From assembly GCA_964484465.1 (NCBI GenBank), contig CAZAFL010000018.1:1-64000 (forward strand): a stretch of DNA of 64,000 nucleotides, written 5' to 3'. Below the pieces are notes generated by a model. That model saw nothing but the letters and a program-made list of their open reading frames with translations, was not told the DNA's origin and did not search any database. The position numbers and the translations under genes are program-made. Positions 48,495 to 55,874 of this stretch are shown here, piece after piece (position 1 is the first letter of the stretch; the number at the start of each line of letters is the position of its first letter). Origin of the DNA: CAZAFL01 sp964484465. Its GTDB lineage: Bacteria; Bacteroidota; Ignavibacteria; UBA10030; SZUA-254.

Positions 48495-48581
48495 GGGGAA
48501 GTGGCTGAACAGTTAAGGCACTATGGCTTGATATGGCTTAGGTACTCGAAAGGGTTGTAGGTGCAACTCCTTCCTTCCCCG
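48495..48581 (+). tRNA. tRNA-Ser-like sequence, probably degenerate
   Basis: The 87-base length fits a type II tRNA. The acceptor stem GGGGAAG/CTTCCCC is perfect, followed by discriminator G. The D-arm GCTGAACAGTTAAGGC and variable arm ACTC-GAAA-GGGT fit tRNA-Ser. Defects: the anticodon arm pairs only with G-U pairs and leaves a six-base loop (GCTTGA, anticodon best read UGA), the T-loop is TGCAACT instead of TTCRANN, there is one T-stem mismatch, and the D-loop GG is AG. No CCA is encoded. It may be a decaying tRNA copy carried by the element or an unusual functional tRNA. A hairpin ACTTCC/GGAAGT overlaps its 5' end. Confidence 0.5.
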
Positions 48582-48644
48582 CTATCGCTTCTAAAATAAT
48601 CAAAGAAAATGGGTAAGTCAATATCCACTTTATCAATTTTGTAC

Positions 48645-48673
48645 TTGACAATTGAGTATGTATCAATTATATT
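48645..48673 (+). promoter_or_regulatory. near-consensus promoter for a leaderless HTH gene
   Basis: TTGACA (48645-48650), 17 bases, TATATT (48668-48673). The ATG at 48679 lies 5 bases past the -10 box, where transcription should start, and no ribosome site precedes it. Confidence 0.65.
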
Positions 48674-48678
48674 ACAGT

Positions 48679-48876
48679 ATGAGCAAGCCGAAAAAGGTAA
48701 ATCAACCCAACGAAGCCGATTTTTTCACGGTTGACGAAGCTGCTAAAGAGCTTGGCATCAAGCCAACGGCAATTCGTAACTACTTAACTTGGGAAAAGAT
48801 GACGACTTACAAGTTTAAGACGTTGACGCTGATTAGCCGTGAAGAGGTTGAGGCTTGGAAGGAACGACAGAAGTAA
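48679..48876 (+). CDS. small excisionase-like helix-turn-helix protein
   Basis: 65 residues from ATG 48679; ATG 48658 upstream would fall inside the promoter. The core FFTVDEAAKELGIKPTAIRN with LTLISREEVEAWKERQ is the winged-helix/MerR-like fold used by excisionases and small regulators. It lies within the IS1-like element, 127 bases before the transposase, and may regulate it or bind the element's repeats. IS1-family elements do not normally carry such a gene as a separate unit. Confidence 0.65.
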   Translation: MSKPKKVNQPNEADFFTVDEAAKELGIKPTAIRNYLTWEKMTTYKFKTLTLISREEVEAWKERQK

Positions 48877-49003
48877 ACTAAACAAAGCGGGCTTCCAGAT
48901 GCTTGTAACATCTGAAAGCCCTATTCAATCATCGCTGTATTGGAGCGATAACCGACCTAAAAACAAGGTACGCTTCTATTCAGCAAAAATCAAGGAGCGT
49001 ATC

Positions 49004-49846
49004 ATGGCAAATCACCTTTCAATCGAAAAACAATCCCTCATTCTTTCCCTCCTCACTGAGGGTCAATCGGTACGAGCTACATCACGTATTGCAGATGTTA
49101 GTCCTGTAACGGTTCTGAAACTGTTATTGGAGGCGGGACAGAAAGCAATGGAAATTCATGATTCATTGATGACGAACCTCAAATGCAAATTTGTTTCTTG
49201 CGATGAACAATGGCAATTTGTATTTTGCAAAGAGAAGAACGTACAGGATGAAGAAGAAGCGAAAGAGCATGGAGATTTTTGGTTATTCGTTGCACAAGAC
49301 AGTGAAAGCAAACTTGTTCCGGTTTTTAGACTTGGAAAACGCAATATGAAGATGACAGCATCGTTTATGATGGAGTTAAGCGTTCGGGTTGTATCGGAGT
49401 TTCAACTAAGCACGGATAGTTTTGCTCCATACAAAGATTGCGTTGACCGAGTTTTCGGCGATAGCATTCATTACGGTCAAATCACGAAAATGTATCGAGA
49501 GCAAACAAAAGAAGAAGCACGCAAATATAGTCCGGGTACGATAATACGCACCACAAAAACGGTTATTACGGGTCAACCCAACCCCAAACGCATCAGCACA
49601 AGCCACATTGAAAGATTGAATCTTAGCACAAGATTACACTGTAAACGATATGCGAGATTGACTAACGCATACTCAAAAAGCCTTAAACACCACGAAGCAG
49701 CAGTAGCGTTACACTTCTTTCAACACAACTTTGTGAGAAGGCATGAGACTTTAAGGTGTACACCGTGTATGCAGGCAGGAATTACAAACAGGTTTTGGAC
49801 GTTGACAGATTTGCTAACATGGAATGCAGCGAAAATAGCAGCTTAA
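49004..49846 (+). CDS. IS1-family-type DDE transposase
   Basis: 280 residues from ATG 49004, with AAGGAG 6 bases upstream; the frame is open to 48839, but earlier starts lack a ribosome site. The N-terminal helix-turn-helix is GQSVRATSRIADVSPVTVLK. The DDE residues are in SCDEQWQFV, LSTDSFAPY and TSHIERLNLS, with the typical LVPVFRLGKR and ALHFFQHNFVRRHETLR segments. It matches the single-frame IS1-like transposases rather than the InsA-InsB frameshift type. It appears intact, and ends 6 bases before the right inverted repeat of a full element. Confidence 0.9.
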   Translation: MANHLSIEKQSLILSLLTEGQSVRATSRIADVSPVTVLKLLLEAGQKAMEIHDSLMTNLKCKFVSCDEQWQFVFCKEKNVQDEEEAKEHGDFWLFVAQDSESKLVPVFRLGKRNMKMTASFMMELSVRVVSEFQLSTDSFAPYKDCVDRVFGDSIHYGQITKMYREQTKEEARKYSPGTIIRTTKTVITGQPNPKRISTSHIERLNLSTRLHCKRYARLTNAYSKSLKHHEAAVALHFFQHNFVRRHETLRCTPCMQAGITNRFWTLTDLLTWNAAKIAA

Positions 49847-49852
49847 GGAATC

Positions 49853-49876
49853 AAACTGTAACATGACCCCCAGCCG
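49853..49876 (+). repeat. right inverted repeat and target duplication of the IS1-like element
   Basis: AAACTGTAACATGACC (49853-49868) is the exact reverse complement of the left end, followed by CCCAGCCG (49869-49876). Confidence 0.9.
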
Positions 49877-49984
49877 AATCCCCTTCCTCGCCTCGTCCTT
49901 AAGACCAGATAAGATAAACCCGGTATTATCAGGTTCATAATGAACGCGATATATTTCTTCATTTGAAAGACCCCTTCATCATAT

Positions 49985-50506
49985 TTATTTACCGCTGAAC
50001 AGGCCGAAAATAGCACCGATTAGACCAAGTATTGGTTGTGCGACGCTTAGAATCTCCTGAAAAGTGCCGGTTCCAGCAATTTCATCGATATCGTGACTTT
50101 CCGACGAAGCGCTTGCAGTACCCACTATTACTTTTATGTAGTACGTGGCTGCCGAGCCATTGTCGTCCTGCATATGACATTTCACCTCGGTTGACACGTG
50201 CTTAGTCTGTCCTTTCTCAAGTTTCCCCAGATCCTCGTTTGTCTTTCCTTCCAACTGGTCACCGCCGAAGATAGCATTATCATCCTCCATACCGGCTATC
50301 ATAGCTGTGTAAACCATGTTCTCCTGTGCACGAAAATCGAATTCGACTGTGATGGTGAACTCATTGCATACCCTGTAAGCAGGAGGCCATCCTCTGGTCG
50401 TAAGGTTGGAGATTTCATCCGATGAGGCATGGGAAAATGCAACGACGACTGCACAAATGGTAAGGACAAACCAGCGACACACTCTTGATGCGGTTGGCTT
50501 GTTCAT
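49985..50506 (-). CDS. exported protein of unknown function (cassette-like)
   Basis: 173 residues with a signal peptide (WFVLTICAVVVAFSHASS). The mature part has a beta-rich segment (EFTITVEFDFRAQENMVYTA, ATYYIKVIVGTASA), and the C-terminus is hydrophobic (ILGLIGAIFGLFSGK), perhaps a membrane-inserting tail. It precedes the interrupted 80-codon gene by 22 bases. Not recognised. Confidence 0.65.
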   Translation of the reverse strand: MNKPTASRVCRWFVLTICAVVVAFSHASSDEISNLTTRGWPPAYRVCNEFTITVEFDFRAQENMVYTAMIAGMEDDNAIFGGDQLEGKTNEDLGKLEKGQTKHVSTEVKCHMQDDNGSAATYYIKVIVGTASASSESHDIDEIAGTGTFQEILSVAQPILGLIGAIFGLFSGK

Positions 50507-50627
50507 GCTTGATCCCTAATATTGTTTTAGTTCCCGTCAATTAAGATGGATCATTTGGCGCACAACTTGGCGCAATTCCCGCGCGATGTTACCCAAAGTG
50601 GTGGCGACACCAGATTTCGGCATCAGT

Positions 50628-51491
50628 TTACGGTTCGCGATGGGCAATTTCGTATTGATCAAGGTCAATCATATTGACCAAATCTGGTTTTTTTATGTCC
50701 TCTTTTTTGTACCGTATGCGCAAAACTGCGACAAAATTACCCTGCTTGGAAATGCCTCTCGCGGGGTTGTGACCCTTCTTATCATATAGTTCCTGCCACC
50801 ATTTCTTAAGCGTTTCTGCTGCGCCCCATGTCCCAACGCCACGCAAGCCAGCCACAATAAGTAATCGATGATGAGGGGACCATGGATTAATAGCCTTGGC
50901 AAGGATTGCATAGTCTTCAATCTCTGCGTCCTCACTTATTGGTTGATCGTAACTGGGAGACTCATAGATGCCTCCGTTGAAACGCAGCAGGACACGGCAG
51001 GCTTTGGTGTTGACGTCGCTGACCAGCTCAAATGCAGGCAACACGTCTCTCAAATGGGGATATCTTTTTCGTAATTCCAAAAGGGCATCTCCCGTAACTT
51101 TGTTCGTCTTACTGCTACAGATGAGAATCAGGTTGTTATGGCGTTTGTCTTCGTCGGTCAAATGTTTGGGATCAGTATCTTTGATTTTCGCCGGTCGTTC
51201 CCAATCCACGCGCAGGAATGCACTAATGACGTTGTTTATTGCAAGAAAGTCCTCAATCGAAATTACTGCGGGAAGAATGGCCGTGGGATCATCTTCATTT
51301 TTCAGTCTCGGTCTCGGTGGATAAACAAATATCGTCGGGTTCTGCAAACCAGAGAGAAGTGCTCGTTGGCCCTTGTATTGACGCCGGTGATAAACACTAT
51401 CGCGGCCTAATCTGATGAACCAGCCGCTAACAATGCCTATCATGTTAGCAATGAGATGTGAGAAGATAACCCCGAAGGAAAGCCATTCCAT
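50628..51491 (-). CDS. membrane-anchored protein with Rossmann-like sensor domain (unrecognised)
   Basis: 287 residues. An N-terminal TM helix (GVIFSHLIANMIGIVSGWFI) precedes a soluble domain. The segments NNLILICSSKTNKVT, EDYAILAKAINPWSPHHRLL and IVAGLRGVGTWGAAETLKKW look like a nucleotide- or ligand-binding alpha/beta fold with a Gly-rich loop. I have seen this combination in uncharacterised single-TM accessory proteins of many bacteria but cannot name the family. It has its own spacer on each side, as cassette genes have. Confidence 0.6.
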   Translation of the reverse strand: MEWLSFGVIFSHLIANMIGIVSGWFIRLGRDSVYHRRQYKGQRALLSGLQNPTIFVYPPRPRLKNEDDPTAILPAVISIEDFLAINNVISAFLRVDWERPAKIKDTDPKHLTDEDKRHNNLILICSSKTNKVTGDALLELRKRYPHLRDVLPAFELVSDVNTKACRVLLRFNGGIYESPSYDQPISEDAEIEDYAILAKAINPWSPHHRLLIVAGLRGVGTWGAAETLKKWWQELYDKKGHNPARGISKQGNFVAVLRIRYKKEDIKKPDLVNMIDLDQYEIAHREP

Positions 51492-51667
51492 ATTTACATT
51501 CCTTTCGTCTGATCAACCCTACAACGTTGCAACGCTCTATTGCCGATAATTACTTGTCACAATTTCGCCTGCCGCTTGTGGTAACAACACAATATTTTTG
51601 TGAACATACCATTCTCAACGGGGCAAACAAGGGTATTCAGTGAGCCTTTTCGAACCGGGACACTTTC

Positions 51668-51731
51668 AACTGACACTGCGGCTCAGCGGTGCGGATCGCG
51701 CGCCCGCAGAAGCCGCGTGTTAGCCAAAGCG
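51668..51731 (-). other. attC-like folded site
   Basis: CTGACAC-T-GCGGCT (51670-51683) pairs with AGCCGC-GTGTTAG (51711-51723), leaving one extrahelical base. TGCGG/CCGCA (51690-51694 with 51704-51708) forms an inner stem. On the cassette strand it starts GGCTAACAC and ends GTGTCAGTTG, and begins only a few bases after the stop at 51739. The layout resembles integron attC sites; the core boxes are imperfect. Confidence 0.4.
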
Positions 51732-51738
51732 GGCGCTC

Positions 51739-52224
51739 TCATCTCGTGACCCTTTGCAAATCATGCTGCCAGTTCTCTAATTCAACTTTTTTTACCCAAA
51801 GCCCTCTTTTCGGTCTTTCCTCATATGGGGAAAGCCGTTGCCCTATCACCTCTTCAAGCCGCTGATAGCATGCGCGATTTGTCAAACGAGGCGAAATGTC
51901 CTTCAGGAGAGTCATAATCCTGTGCAAGTTAAAGACCTCGTGCGATGCTCCCTCTTGCTCTGATTCGGTGAGCAAGTAAATAGCCGAACCAGTCAACATT
52001 TCAGCGCACAACTGACTGTGTTGGGGAAACTCGCGCCAGTAGAGGGAGATCGCTGCGATGCCCAGGTTGCGACGTTGTGTGCCACCCCCCATAAACTCGA
52101 GCGCGTTGGAGAACAAAGCGTCGGCTCTCTTTTGCTCCGCGACCTTGTGGGTGAGCCATGCACCGATTGCGCCGAAGATGCCGCCGACAATGGCGCCGAT
52201 TATGATGGCCACTGATTCCGTCAT
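51739..52224 (-). CDS. small membrane protein of unknown function (cassette-like)
   Basis: 161 residues. An N-terminal Gly-rich TM helix (AIIIGAIVGGIFGAIGAWLT) is followed by a soluble helical domain (RRNLGIAAISLYWREFPQHS, RIMTLLKDISPRLTNRACYQ). The TM-then-helical layout is common in gene cassettes. Not recognised. It is immediately followed by the attC-like site. Confidence 0.6.
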   Translation of the reverse strand: MTESVAIIIGAIVGGIFGAIGAWLTHKVAEQKRADALFSNALEFMGGGTQRRNLGIAAISLYWREFPQHSQLCAEMLTGSAIYLLTESEQEGASHEVFNLHRIMTLLKDISPRLTNRACYQRLEEVIGQRLSPYEERPKRGLWVKKVELENWQHDLQRVTR

Positions 52225-52394
52225 GTCTATTGTTTTGGTTAACTATTGATTATGTGGTTTTCAAATAATACCACTCTCTGGGTTAATTTCGGCCTAACAC
52301 AAATACATTCAGAGTCGATAGCTTCAGGCGCGTATTGTCTCGTAGCCATAGTCAATTTTTCCTCGCTTTAGGCGCAGGTCAACCGCGGAAAAGC

Positions 52395-52724
52395 TCAAGG
52401 TTGTCGCCAGTGGTTATGTACTCTTCGAAGTTCCTCAATGAAGAACAATAAATCGTCAGTACCTCGATGTAAGTTCAACTGACGAGCAAGCTGGAAAAAT
52501 CCTTGACCAGGCATATTGTTGTCCCGATGTATTACCACGGCCGATAAAAGAGGATGACCCTGATTGTGCTCGAATAGTGAGATTTCTCCAAGAAGTCGAC
52601 CTATCTCGTTTCTATCAGCTTGAATTCCAATGTCGAGGTTTGCCAGTGGTGCAATGTCAGAGTAAGTAACGTATTGACCAAGTCTGGCAACCTGGCTCAG
52701 CCTTTGATAAATTTGTTGATGCAT
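52395..52724 (-). CDS. small protein, possible MGMT/ATL-like winged helix
   Basis: 109 residues. The pattern LGQYVTYSDIAPLANLD, then NEIGRLLGEISLFEHNQGHP and LLSAVVIHRDNNMPGQGFF loosely follows the DNA-binding domain of alkyltransferase-like proteins (VTYGDIA..., R/N-x-VG, NP-x-PxxxPCHRV), but the catalytic PCHR is missing. It may bind nucleic acid without chemistry. It lies 26 bases downstream of 52751-52969, so they are likely one unit. Confidence 0.5.
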   Translation of the reverse strand: MHQQIYQRLSQVARLGQYVTYSDIAPLANLDIGIQADRNEIGRLLGEISLFEHNQGHPLLSAVVIHRDNNMPGQGFFQLARQLNLHRGTDDLLFFIEELRRVHNHWRQP

Positions 52725-52750
52725 TTGCGCAATTCCCGGTGTCTAGGAAT

Positions 52751-52969
52751 TCATGCCTTCGAAATTTCGATTATCTCTCCAAACTTAAAATGAAGGACTC
52801 CTCCTCCAGTATTCAGAAAAAATTCTTGATCTGGGAGGGGTTTGCTTGTAGAGCCCATAAAAGGAACTCCGATTATAATGGCACCAGTGCTAAGAGTAAC
52901 TTCAAATTTCTCCTTCCTTACGCCGTTGTCCATAATAGTATTGTAATGTTCTAATACCTGCGATGACAT
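52751..52969 (-). CDS. small protein of unknown function
   Basis: 72 residues with a good ribosome site (GGAGG 8 bases before the ATG). Strand-rich: EKFEVTLSTGAIIIGVPFMG and GGGVLHFKFGEIIEIS, perhaps an SH3- or Sm-like small barrel. It is the first gene of the minus-strand run, with a large hairpin just upstream. Confidence 0.55.
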   Translation of the reverse strand: MSSQVLEHYNTIMDNGVRKEKFEVTLSTGAIIIGVPFMGSTSKPLPDQEFFLNTGGGVLHFKFGEIIEISKA

Positions 52970-53623
52970 TTTCGTCCTCCGTAATTAGTGATAAAAATTT
53001 GTTCATAGGCGGCTGCGTTGTGGCGGACAAGCTCATGAGCGAAGCAATGTCCGTCACAACGTCTGTTATGATGCGGTATTGCGTCTTTGTTTCTAGTATC
53101 CTATTAAGTGAACCTAAGAAAAGAACGATCCCCCAATTGTCCTAAGCAGCTCAGCGATATGAAAATGAAAGGTAATAATCCTGCTATAAAATAGCAATAT
53201 TTTTTTATAAATGTTCATTCTGGGCAGATTTTTGAGGTGTTTGAGCTATTTCAATGTAACATTTCTGTGCATAATGAGCTTGTTGTTAGCCTATCGGCAG
53301 TGCACAGCTCTCCAAAGCCAAGCATGCTGTGATCGATAGACTTCCTTTTTATTAACAGCCTTACTAGCCATCCTATTTTCTCTCCAGCGCGAGAACTACC
53401 CCAATTCAATAAGAAACACTGATTCCCTCTTCAAATAGTCGGCGAAAATGCCTGCTTGTTCCGTCTGCCCGTAGTTCATTAATTGCTACCATGCGTGATA
53501 CGTAAACGATAAGTTCATTTCTTAAATACCCGGTTATTGTGTAACAAACTTTTTCAAAGCGACAGTTATCATGCCAAGAACGATACAAAACCACCTTCCA
53601 GAACAAATTTTTTTGAAGCCATA
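52970..53623 (+). other. divergent intergenic region with a 14-bp-stem hairpin
   Basis: CGTTGTGGCGGACA (53016-53029) pairs with TGTCCGTCACAACG (53048-53061), one G-T pair, flanked outside by GTTATG/CATAAC. This lies just upstream of the first minus-strand cassette-like gene, where a cassette or attachment site could be. The remaining 53100-53600 is A/T-rich and I see no gene in it. Confidence 0.45.
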
Positions 53624-54490
53624 ATGAACGAACAGGCTATCCAATTCAACGATGACATTTTCATAGAAAGGTTTGTCGATGCGCTTGGCTCTCGCAGTCT
53701 AGCTAATCAAACCGTGCGTAGCTACAAAGCCGACGTCGTCAAGTTCCTTAAGCACCTCAAGTCGTTTAATGAACAACCAAGCCAGACTCTCCTGAGGGCC
53801 CTCAAACCTGAGGATTTTGAAAGCTATCTCAATGCGCTCCTTACTACCGGAAGCAAGATCTCTTCCATTAAACGAACGATAGTCTCATTGCGGGAGTATT
53901 TCGAATTTCTCTGTTCCATTGGAGTCGTTGAATCAAACAAAGTCAATACCATCAAAATCACGTCGGTATATCGAAGAGTCTTATCACAAGAACAAATCCT
54001 TGCACTCTATAATTATCTTTTCACCCGGCAGCAATTAAACGACACAAATATCGTTACGCGCTACATACGCGACGAAATTATTCTTACTCTTATGCTCTTT
54101 CACGGAGTTCGGCAATACCAGATTCCATCTGTGAAACTTAGCACAGTTGATCGGCGGGATTCTGTTGTAACGATGACGATTGGCGCACGCACGGTCGTTC
54201 AGCTTTCGAAGAGTGTAATTCCACGCCTTAGCCATTATCTCGCGCTCAGAAAATCCACCCTGGACACCATCTTCATTGACCACCTCACGGGCAAGCCAAT
54301 CTCGGAGGCAGTCATTCACTCTTTTCTTCACGAGTTGAGCTATACCTTGCACATACTTTGTACTCCGGTTCTCCTGCACCAAACATACGTTAATCTCTCG
54401 TCAACACACGGCCAGATGTCGCATCTCATTAAGCTGATAAACGAGGCACAAAAGATGGTTCACGCGATGAAGGAGCAGCAGCATGGGTAA
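53624..54490 (+). CDS. tyrosine recombinase-like protein, catalytically degenerate
   Basis: 288 residues from ATG 53624. The N-terminal SAM-like domain is clear (LANQTVRSYKADVVKFLKHL, then SSIKRTIVSLREYFEFLCSI). The first catalytic Arg is present at 163 (LFHGVRQYQIPSV). The HxxR motif is lost (TPVLLHQTYVNLSS where TPHxLRHTFAT is expected), and there is no C-terminal nucleophile Tyr after THGQMSHLIK. It is therefore unlikely to cut DNA; it may bind recombination sites as a partner or regulator. The stop overlaps the next gene by 8 bases (ATGGGTAA). It is divergent from the cassette-like array, the position of an integrase. Confidence 0.75.
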   Translation: MNEQAIQFNDDIFIERFVDALGSRSLANQTVRSYKADVVKFLKHLKSFNEQPSQTLLRALKPEDFESYLNALLTTGSKISSIKRTIVSLREYFEFLCSIGVVESNKVNTIKITSVYRRVLSQEQILALYNYLFTRQQLNDTNIVTRYIRDEIILTLMLFHGVRQYQIPSVKLSTVDRRDSVVTMTIGARTVVQLSKSVIPRLSHYLALRKSTLDTIFIDHLTGKPISEAVIHSFLHELSYTLHILCTPVLLHQTYVNLSSTHGQMSHLIKLINEAQKMVHAMKEQQHG

Positions 54491-54863
54491 GTGGTTGAAG
54501 ATTTTTGCCATTGCGCTTCTTTTTGAGAGTTGTTCGCGCGACATGTTTGATGACCCGGCGTTTATCACAAACTTGCGGTTTACTCCCAGTGCCTTCGATT
54601 CTTTCCGTAGAAACACTGAATTGCGTTTCACTCTTAAAGATCCGGCATCGCTGAGCGTCGTCATCATTCAAAAAAAATCTTCACGGCAGGAAGTTCTTGT
54701 GAAGTCTCTTGCCACTGACCTGCACGAAACGAAAGGAACCCATGGCGTTACGTGGCTTGGAGATACAAATGAAGGGCTATTTGCTCCAACAGGCATTTAT
54801 TATGGAGTCATTGTCGTTGAGCAGCATCGGTTCGAAACAACAGTCCAGGTTTTTCACTTCTAA
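54483..54863 (+). CDS. small lipoprotein-like protein with FlgD-type Ig fold
   Basis: 126 residues. A hydrophobic N-terminus (WLKIFAIALLFESC) has Cys17 as a possible lipid site. The rest, ELRFTLKDPASLSVVIIQK to GLFAPTGIYYGVIVVEQHRF, resembles the FlgD-like Ig domain found in Bacteroidota-type surface proteins. It overlaps the recombinase-like gene and is surely coexpressed. Role unknown. Confidence 0.6.
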   Translation: MGKWLKIFAIALLFESCSRDMFDDPAFITNLRFTPSAFDSFRRNTELRFTLKDPASLSVVIIQKKSSRQEVLVKSLATDLHETKGTHGVTWLGDTNEGLFAPTGIYYGVIVVEQHRFETTVQVFHF

Positions 54864-54988
54864 CCACAATGACACCCGTATCTCCGGGGAGCAAGATTTG
54901 AAATCAATATCCGCATTACAAATTAGTCGCAGGGAAATTATTTGAACCACCTAACTCACTCATCTTACACATATCTATGGAGGACATC

Positions 54989-55846
54989 ATGTCCAATTAC
55001 TTCTTCAAGAAAAGGGTACCTGCCGTGCCGGCTGGCATTATCTGTTTCGTCATAGCGTCGGTCCTCATGTTACTTGTTGGTTGCCAGAAAGAACCGGTAT
55101 CAATGCCCACAATTGGTTCCGATCTCGTTCGCCATGATTCCCTTGCAACTGGCGAGGGGTTTCTCCTCTCGGTGTTGGACGAGATAGAAACAATAAATGC
55201 ATTTGCACAGCAGGAACCTGGTTTCTCGGCTCAAGCATGCCCATTAAATCGAGTTGCTTCGGCGTTGCCATCGTACCCCCAGAAACACATGCTATCAGTT
55301 AGCGCGGCTGATACTGCGTATATCTACGGCGAAATGACAGATTCCGGTTATGCTGCTGTAGTCACCGAGCGACACACATACCCAAAAGGGTTGCTCTTGA
55401 TTACCGTCCGCAGGTCTCATGGTCTATCATCGAATGCGATCGTCACAGAGACAAAACGTTACATCTCTTTTTCAGATTTTGCCAACGATAGCCCTCAACA
55501 ATCCAATATCACTGAGGTATATGGGCTTTCCTCCGACACAATCGTCACTCATGTCCTCAGAAATGGAATACTGGAAACCTACACGTTCCGCTTGCCTGTT
55601 GTAACGCGTGTTGTTAATCCAAACGATGGTTCCGTACGAGTTACAACTCGGCATGGCGTCAATGGAATGGTTGAGTCCGAAGTCCGGGACGGAAATAATA
55701 TCCTCATCCAGCTCCGCCGGACGTACGGTCAATCCGATGGAGCTATCATAACTTACACTCAATTCGCCGATTCCTCCTGGCGCAATGTCCGTGTTGTCGG
55801 AAGGGCGGATGGATCCGTGTTTCGAGAGATCACCTCGGGCTTTTGA
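54989..55846 (+). CDS. lipoprotein of unknown function
   Basis: 285 residues from ATG 54989, chosen because GGAGG lies 8 bases upstream; ATG 54977 is too close to it. The signal with lipobox is clear (IASVLMLLVGC). The mature protein has repeated strand motifs (GLSSNAIVTETKRYISF, GLSSDTIVTHVLRNGILETY, YGQSDGAIITYTQFADS) at a spacing of roughly 45-85 residues, suggesting a beta-repeat structure. It follows the small lipoprotein gene after 125 bases. Not recognised. Confidence 0.65.
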   Translation: MSNYFFKKRVPAVPAGIICFVIASVLMLLVGCQKEPVSMPTIGSDLVRHDSLATGEGFLLSVLDEIETINAFAQQEPGFSAQACPLNRVASALPSYPQKHMLSVSAADTAYIYGEMTDSGYAAVVTERHTYPKGLLLITVRRSHGLSSNAIVTETKRYISFSDFANDSPQQSNITEVYGLSSDTIVTHVLRNGILETYTFRLPVVTRVVNPNDGSVRVTTRHGVNGMVESEVRDGNNILIQLRRTYGQSDGAIITYTQFADSSWRNVRVVGRADGSVFREITSGF

Positions 55847-55874
55847 TATTTCAGCAGGATTGAAAGTGCTTAAC

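Larger units (their letters stand above)
47510..49868 (+). mobile_element. 2359-bp IS1-like insertion element with passenger sequences
   Basis: It is bounded by 16-bp perfect inverted repeats (47510-47525 and 49853-49868) and 8-bp direct duplications CCCAGCCG (47502-47509, 49869-49876). It encodes an IS1-type transposase close to the right end. The element is about twice the length of ordinary IS1-family members; the extra ~1.4 kb contains a minus-strand membrane protein, a structured RNA-like hairpin, tandem 22-bp repeats, a tRNA-Ser-like sequence and an HTH gene. Precise removal restores an 80-codon gene, which independently confirms both ends. The exact duplication suggests recent insertion. 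Confidence 0.9.
47353..49962 (-). pseudogene. 80-codon membrane-protein gene interrupted by the IS1-like element
   Basis: The 5' part (49962 down to 49877) and 3' part (47509 down to 47353) form one uninterrupted frame when the element and one CCCAGCCG copy are removed: 86 + 157 = 243 bases, exactly 80 codons plus stop. The product starts MKKYIAFIMNLIIPGLSYLV and has two or three hydrophobic segments (WAVLCYWAIVTWSMWAI; VIFFIPATIFSIMVAI). AAGGGG precedes the ATG. In its present state translation stops within the element's right inverted repeat region. It starts 22 bases after the stop of 49985-50506 and was probably cotranscribed with it. Confidence 0.85.

Noticed and set aside
48839..49003. 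Longer transposase start overlapping the HTH gene
   Set aside because: AAGGAG is placed for ATG 49004, and the conserved transposase N-terminus begins there.
53624..54490. Integron integrase (IntI) for the cassette-like array
   Set aside because: The catalytic HxxR and Tyr are missing and I see no IntI-specific extra helix, so it cannot be called IntI.
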